Assembly (NCBI RefSeq): GCF_049701115.1
Contig: NZ_JBNATX010000051.1
Coordinates: 1 to 9,030, forward strand
Source: Thermoanaerobacter sp049701115
Lineage (GTDB): Bacteria; Bacillota; Thermoanaerobacteria; Thermoanaerobacterales; Thermoanaerobacteraceae
Direction: 5' to 3'
Length of the DNA: 9,030 nucleotides
Shown: one piece after another, positions 5,982-9,030 of the stretch
How positions within the stretch are numbered: the first letter of the stretch is position 1
Layout of the letters: every line of letters begins with the position of its first letter
Made by a program: the position numbers and the translations under genes
Notes under the pieces: model-generated
What the model was told of the DNA's origin: nothing
Databases searched by the model: none
The model's input: only the letters and a program-made list of their open reading frames with translations

Positions 5982-7706
5982 TCAGTCTTTAACAGAAACA
6001 TCGCTATTTCTATTTTCTATTAGCTGTTCCTTAATAATATCACGGTAAGTAGGGCATGAGTCAAGCAATTCTTCATGAGCTCCATTAGCGACAATTTTCC
6101 CTTTATCAAGCACATAAATTTCTCTGCACTGAAGAACTGTTGATAATCTATGGGAAATCACAATTAGATTTGGAATGATAGCTTTTATATTCTTAAATAT
6201 CACATTCTCTGTTTCGGCATCCACACCTGATAAAGCTTCGTCTAGTATTAATAAAGTTGGTTTCCTCAAAATAGCTCGTGCCAAAGCTAAACGCTGTCTT
6301 TCTCCAGTAGATAACGCTTTTCCACCTTCTCCAACCTTCGTATCGAGAAACTCTCTGCCAAAATTAAGTCCGCAAAGTTTTAGAGCATGCTCCATCTCAT
6401 CTTCTGAAAAGTTTTCCCCCATTGAAAGGTTTTCCCTTACTGTCATCCCAAAAATAAAATCTGTATTGCTAACAAGTAAAATATGTTTGCGCAAAGACTT
6501 CTTTGAATAGGCAGTAATTGGAACATCATTTATTAAACATCTCTCATTATCAAAATACCCGCTTAAAAAGCGTACTAAAGTACTTTTACCAGAACCACTA
6601 TAACCAACAATTGCAATATTTACGTTATTTGTAAAATCAAGTTTTAGGTTGATATTATCTAATACCTCTTTATCCCCATACTTAACTGTTAATCCATTAA
6701 GAGATATGCTTTTTAAATCTGTTAATGTCCTTGTTCCATCCGGAGCAGTGTGAGTAGTCTCAATAATCGTTAAAACTCTACTAAAAGGTGGAATAACTTG
6801 ACTAAAAGCACCTAGATTTTTTGAAAAATTGCTAAGAGGTTCAAATAAATTCTCAGAATATAGATAAAAAGCAATCATAGTACCTATATCTGTCCTACCT
6901 ATAGAAACTAAAACTGCGCCCACCCCGAAAATCACAAGTGGAAATATGGCGCTCAAATAAGAATAGCTTGCAGTATAGGCTTTCATATTGAAGATAACTT
7001 TTCTGATATTTTTTAACCATTCTTTAATATCAAACAAAAATTTCTTAATGAGAAAATTTTCCTGTTTATAAAAAATAGCAATGGGCAATCCTTCTATTTT
7101 TTCTTTTAAGCTTTCTAATACATTTGCATAAGAAATCCTCTCTTCCTGAGACGATTCGATAATTCCTTTTGAGTATTTTTTAAATACAAAAAAGTAAAAA
7201 GGAATAAAGATTACAGAAATTATACCGAGGATAGGATTGAGATATACCAATACGGCTATCACAACTAAAAATCTTAAAAGATTTAGAAGGATTGACGGTA
7301 AAAAACCTGAAACAACAATACCTGCCATCTCTCCATCAGAAAGTATCTTTGAAATATACTCTCCGCCCTTTTCTGAGATAAGTCTTTCTATAGAAAGCTT
7401 TTGCAGGCTTTCATATGTCTTTTGAAAAAAATCAGCTGTTGCTTCTTTTTGGAGATATTCGAACCTATACTCTGCTATAAAATTTAAAATTACCACAGTA
7501 GTTCTTATGACAAAGAGCGCCAACAAAAGCGAAATTAACTTTGACAAAAAAAATTTTGACTGCATTAAGTTAATTATTTCTCGATTAATAAAAGGTACCA
7601 AGGCTCCCAGTAAAGATATTACAGTCCAAAGTATGAGTATATAAAACTGTACCTTCCAATATGGTCTAGAGTAGTAAAGAATTTTCCTAAGATATTCTCT
7701 ATGCAT
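5982..7706 (-). CDS. ABC exporter with fused membrane and ATPase domains (first intact copy)
   Basis: Half-transporter of 574 residues with six predicted membrane helices in roughly the first 300 residues and a C-terminal ATPase. Motifs: Walker A GYSGSGKST (368-376), signature LSTGERQR (465-472), Walker B LLILDE with catalytic Glu (about 482-487), switch His in VISHR. The Q-loop reads LLVSNTDFIF, so Asn stands where Gln is normal, and LSTGE replaces LSGGQ. These changes are mild but absent from its neighbour. I chose the ATG at 7706 because GGGGGTAG lies about eight bases upstream; a TTG at 7721 would lie ahead of that site. The ATG overlaps the stop of the upstream small gene (ATGCATAG), implying coupled translation. 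Likely exports a peptide or small molecule; substrate unknown. Confidence 0.92.
   Translation of the reverse strand: MHREYLRKILYYSRPYWKVQFYILILWTVISLLGALVPFINREIINLMQSKFFLSKLISLLLALFVIRTTVVILNFIAEYRFEYLQKEATADFFQKTYESLQKLSIERLISEKGGEYISKILSDGEMAGIVVSGFLPSILLNLLRFLVVIAVLVYLNPILGIISVIFIPFYFFVFKKYSKGIIESSQEERISYANVLESLKEKIEGLPIAIFYKQENFLIKKFLFDIKEWLKNIRKVIFNMKAYTASYSYLSAIFPLVIFGVGAVLVSIGRTDIGTMIAFYLYSENLFEPLSNFSKNLGAFSQVIPPFSRVLTIIETTHTAPDGTRTLTDLKSISLNGLTVKYGDKEVLDNINLKLDFTNNVNIAIVGYSGSGKSTLVRFLSGYFDNERCLINDVPITAYSKKSLRKHILLVSNTDFIFGMTVRENLSMGENFSEDEMEHALKLCGLNFGREFLDTKVGEGGKALSTGERQRLALARAILRKPTLLILDEALSGVDAETENVIFKNIKAIIPNLIVISHRLSTVLQCREIYVLDKGKIVANGAHEELLDSCPTYRDIIKEQLIENRNSDVSVKD
6003..6244. 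repeat. 242-base identical repeat, copy in the intact exporter
   Basis: Identical base for base to 8158-8399. It encodes the last part of the ATPase domain, from the Walker B region to near the C-terminus. Beyond 6244 the two copies differ at many third codon positions, and before 6003 they are unrelated. Confidence 0.95.
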
Positions 7707-8007
7707 TTTTTCTACCCCCAAAGTAATGAGAAATATTCTTTAGAATTTTTTGCCAATTTCCTTTCTTGCTCATTATATATATCTTTTTTAAAACTTCATC
7801 CCAAAATAGGCTTTCAAAATTAACAAATTCACCAAAGCGCTTTTTTATGAGTAACGGATCTGACTCCAAAGAAATCAACGCTGCAGGACATAAATCTTGT
7901 AAATCTCCCATTGGTCCTATACTTTCGACACTTCCCATCACACTAAGACACCATGAATGCAGTAAAAGAGTATCTATGGAAAAAATAACTAACAAGTTCC
8001 TCCTCAT
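7699..8007 (-). CDS. Unknown 102-residue protein coupled to the ABC exporter
   Basis: I do not recognise this protein. It begins MRRNLLVIFSIDTLLL, a basic start plus a hydrophobic stretch, and has two cysteines: one at SWCLSV near residue 20 and one in LQDLCPAALISLE near residue 40. The second half is charged and helical (FWDEVLKKIYIMSKKGNW), ending in FGGRKNA. I use the ATG at 8007 because everything upstream belongs to promoter module B, which is duplicated elsewhere without this gene; the purine-rich AAAGGGAGTAGGGGGAGG just before it serves as ribosome binding site. It is the first gene after that promoter and its stop overlaps the exporter ATG by eight bases, so its product is probably made in step with the exporter. 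It could be a small accessory or immunity protein, a precursor, or a fragment of a larger gene. Confidence 0.55.
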   Translation of the reverse strand: MRRNLLVIFSIDTLLLHSWCLSVMGSVESIGPMGDLQDLCPAALISLESDPLLIKKRFGEFVNFESLFWDEVLKKIYIMSKKGNWQKILKNISHYFGGRKNA

Positions 8008-8010
8008 GCC

Positions 8011-8090
8011 TCCCCCTACTCCCTTTACTTTCCCTTCTCTTGCCCATATAATATCTGGTAAGTGAAAGAATTTCAACCCGAATTGATTCT
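8011..8090 (-). repeat. Promoter module, copy B
   Basis: Partner of 5811-5889, at the head of the small gene and the first intact exporter. As in copy A, it lies directly downstream of the 3' end of an exporter of the same type, so the ancestral duplicated segment was probably exporter tail plus promoter. Unlike copy A there is no terminator hairpin between the exporter tail and the module. Confidence 0.85.
8048..8076 (-). promoter_or_regulatory. Sigma-A type promoter for the small gene and first exporter
   Basis: On the minus strand TTGAAA (8076-8071) and TATTAT (8053-8048) are separated by an ideal 17 bases. The predicted start of transcription is near 8041, about 34 bases before the ATG at 8007. 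It is the better of the two copies by spacing. Confidence 0.75.
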
Positions 8091-8102
8091 GGGTGGTGCG
8101 TA

Positions 8103-8135
8103 AAAAAAGTTGAAGTATATTGAAAAAAGTTGTAG
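8103..8135. repeat. Short direct repeat AAAAAAGTTGNAG
   Basis: Two copies at 8103-8115 and 8123-8135 agree at 12 of 13 positions and start 20 bases apart. They lie in the spacer between the exporter remnant and promoter module B, where the paralogous locus has a terminator instead. Function unknown; possibly chance in AT-rich DNA. Confidence 0.4.
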
Positions 8136-8139
8136 TTTA

Positions 8140-8466
8140 CTATAAAATAGAAATATTGCTATTTCTATTTTCTATTAGCTGTTCCTTAATAATATCACGG
8201 TAAGTAGGGCATGAGTCAAGCAATTCTTCATGAGCTCCATTAGCGACAATTTTCCCTTTATCAAGCACATAAATTTCTCTGCACTGAAGAACTGTTGATA
8301 ATCTATGGGAAATCACAATTAGATTTGGAATGATAGCTTTTATATTCTTAAATATCACATTCTCTGTTTCGGCATCCACACCTGATAAAGCTTCGTCTAA
8401 TACTAATAATGTTGGCTTCCTTAAAATTGCCCGCGCTAATGCTAAACGCTGCTTTTCCTCAGTATA
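8140..8466 (-). pseudogene. C-terminal remnant of a second ABC exporter ATPase domain
   Basis: About 109 codons remain, from the signature region to the C-terminus, closely matching the end of the 5982-7706 exporter. Walker B (LLVLDEALSGVD) and the switch His (VISHR) are intact. The signature reads TEEKQR where the intact copy has STGERQR. Walker A, the Q-loop and the whole membrane domain are missing; homology stops at about 8466 in AT-rich noncoding DNA. The last few codons before the TAG also differ (SNISIL instead of SDVSVKD). It cannot work as a transporter. It may serve only as a recombination partner for the intact gene. Confidence 0.85.
8158..8399. repeat. 242-base identical repeat, copy in the exporter remnant
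   Basis: Exact match to 6003-6244. The neighbouring 8400-8460 is only about three-quarters identical to its counterpart, mostly through synonymous changes. Confidence 0.95.
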
Positions 8467-8568
8467 CAAATAAAATCAAATCTATTTGCTCTTCTCATAT
8501 ATACACATGTTTTTTATATATGGCACTTCTATGCTACTTAAAATCAATCAAATTTAAAATTATATAAA
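8467..8568. other. AT-rich spacer with no gene seen
   Basis: Very AT-rich sequence at the broken edge of the exporter remnant. I see no open frame, promoter or repeat in it that I would defend. It probably marks the deletion or recombination junction that removed the front of the remnant exporter. Confidence 0.5.
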
Positions 8569-8817
8569 TTATGAATTAATTTTTTTAAATTTATCTGCAT
8601 TAATAATAACATTATTTAAATTTATAATAAAGCTTATTAAAGTATCAAAAAACGCTTTTATCTTCCATTTAATCAATTTAACTCTCAATCCCTTTAATTC
8701 CCTCAATCTTTCTTTGTTTATCTGCATAAAATAAAAAGCAGAAAGTAAAATTTTATATTTTGCCCTTCTGCTAACTATATAACTATGGCTCTTCTTCTCT
8801 TCGATTGCACATCTTTT
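8569..8817 (-). other. Unexplained open frame directly after the exporter pseudogene
   Basis: After the TGA of the exporter remnant the same frame stays open for 82 more codons until a TAA at 8569-8571, notable in such AT-rich DNA. The first ATG in frame is at 8727 and would give a 52-residue basic, helical peptide (MQINKERLRELKGLRVKLIK at its start), but it has no ribosome binding site. A separate ATG overlaps the TGA (ATGA at 8821-8818, MKKMCNRREEEP) but stops after 12 codons; a frameshift would join it to the long frame. This may be a decayed coupled gene. The terminator-like hairpin at 8737-8772 lies inside the frame and argues against it. No family recognised. Confidence 0.25.
8727..8772 (-). 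terminator. Terminator-like hairpin after the exporter pseudogene
   Basis: On the minus strand AGCAGAA (8772-8766) pairs with TTCTGCT (8743-8737); AAAAT and ATTTT inside can extend the stem. A T-rich tract (TTTTTATTTTA) follows at once. It starts about 45 bases after the exporter remnant stop, a good position for an intrinsic terminator. The loop is large and the stem weaker than the one at 5934-5959. Confidence 0.55.
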
Positions 8818-9030
8818 TCATACAGTTTCTTCCTCAGTCTCAATCTCTTCTTTCTCATCAATCCCATAATTATACATATAATAGAAATACCCTCTCTTCT
8901 CTAATAGCTCATCTAATGTGCCTCTTTCAATGATTTCTCCATCCCTCATTACAAATATTTCATCATACCTTTTAATTATGGGTTACAGCAAGCACTGTCG
9001 CATCTAAATTTATAAGTGTCCTCTCTATAT
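8818..9030 (-). pseudogene. C-terminal end of a third ABC exporter, frameshifted
   Basis: The visible part covers the region after the D-loop to the C-terminus and resembles the 4038-5771 exporter: IERTLINLDATVLAVTH aligns with IEKTILDMDITAIVVTH, and KRYDEIFVMRDGEIIERGTL with KRYDEIIVLRDGRIVEKGRF. After the switch His the frame is lost: the reading VTHN runs into TAA, and the KRYDEI part lies in another frame. A stretch of about five residues (RLWSE-like) is missing, so a small deletion probably caused the shift. The tail is acidic (EKEEIETEEETV) and ends in TGA at 8818. The front lies outside the window. The switch His is kept, but the tail after it would not be made in frame. Confidence 0.8.

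Noticed and set aside
7707..7721. TTG start at 7721 for the ABC exporter
   Set aside because: The GGGGGTAG ribosome binding site lies between this TTG and the ATG at 7706, so it serves the ATG.
7699..8007. Homology between the small protein and the maturase tail through the shared CPAA motif
   Set aside because: Beyond CPAA and a loose FNFE/VNFES resemblance, the cysteine spacing does not match: the small protein lacks the Cys three residues before CPAA and the later YC. A four-residue match is too little.
8008..8076. Longer start at 8076 for the small protein (125 residues)
   Set aside because: These bases are promoter module B, including the -35 and -10 hexamers, and are duplicated at 5811-5889 with no protein attached. 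The ATG at 8007 follows a purine-rich ribosome binding site.
8467..8700. CRISPR array or replication origin in the AT-rich region
   Set aside because: No regularly spaced repeats and no DnaA-box-like series are visible; high AT content alone is not evidence.

Overview
The window is AT-rich Gram-positive DNA. The purine-rich GGAGG/GAGGTG ribosome binding sites, consensus sigma-A type promoters, Lys/Glu/Ile-rich proteins and a decayed IS256-family element point to a low-GC Firmicute, perhaps a thermophilic clostridium of the Thermoanaerobacter/Caldanaerobacter kind. That placement is inferred from style only. Everything except the insertion sequence reads on the minus strand, so transcription runs from high to low coordinates.

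Layout in the direction of transcription. (1) 9030-8818: frameshifted C-terminal end of an ABC exporter related to the 4038-5771 gene, followed by an AT-rich stretch with a terminator-like hairpin and an unexplained open frame. (2) 8466-8140: orphan C-terminal piece of a second exporter, related to the 5982-7706 gene. (3) 8090-8011: a promoter module. (4) 8007-7699: an unknown 102-residue protein whose gene overlaps the start of an intact ABC exporter (7706-5982), which ends in a clear intrinsic terminator. (5) 5889-5811: a second copy of the promoter module, driving a second intact ABC exporter (5771-4038). (6) 4020-3967: what looks like the leader of a ribosomally made peptide, with a damaged start codon. 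(7) 3965-2801: a dead IS256-family element. (8) 2800-2576: the last 74 residues of what looks like a radical SAM/SPASM peptide maturase. (9) 2570-1335: an MFS efflux protein. (10) 1334-980: a regulatory-looking spacer with two dyads and a tiny open frame. (11) 979-8: the ATPase of an ABC-2 type transporter, whose partner gene starts at the window edge.

My reading is that this is the wreck of a RiPP (modified peptide) biosynthesis and export locus. The exporters, the MFS protein and the ABC-2 system survive. The precursor core and most of the maturase seem to have been lost in a deletion ending at the IS. The locus has also been reworked by internal duplication: the promoter module and the 3' end of one exporter each occur twice. 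One 242-base tract is identical between copies and stops abruptly at diverged sequence, which suggests recent gene conversion. The enzyme assignment of the maturase tail rests on a cysteine pattern and the leader on a short motif, so both are inferences.
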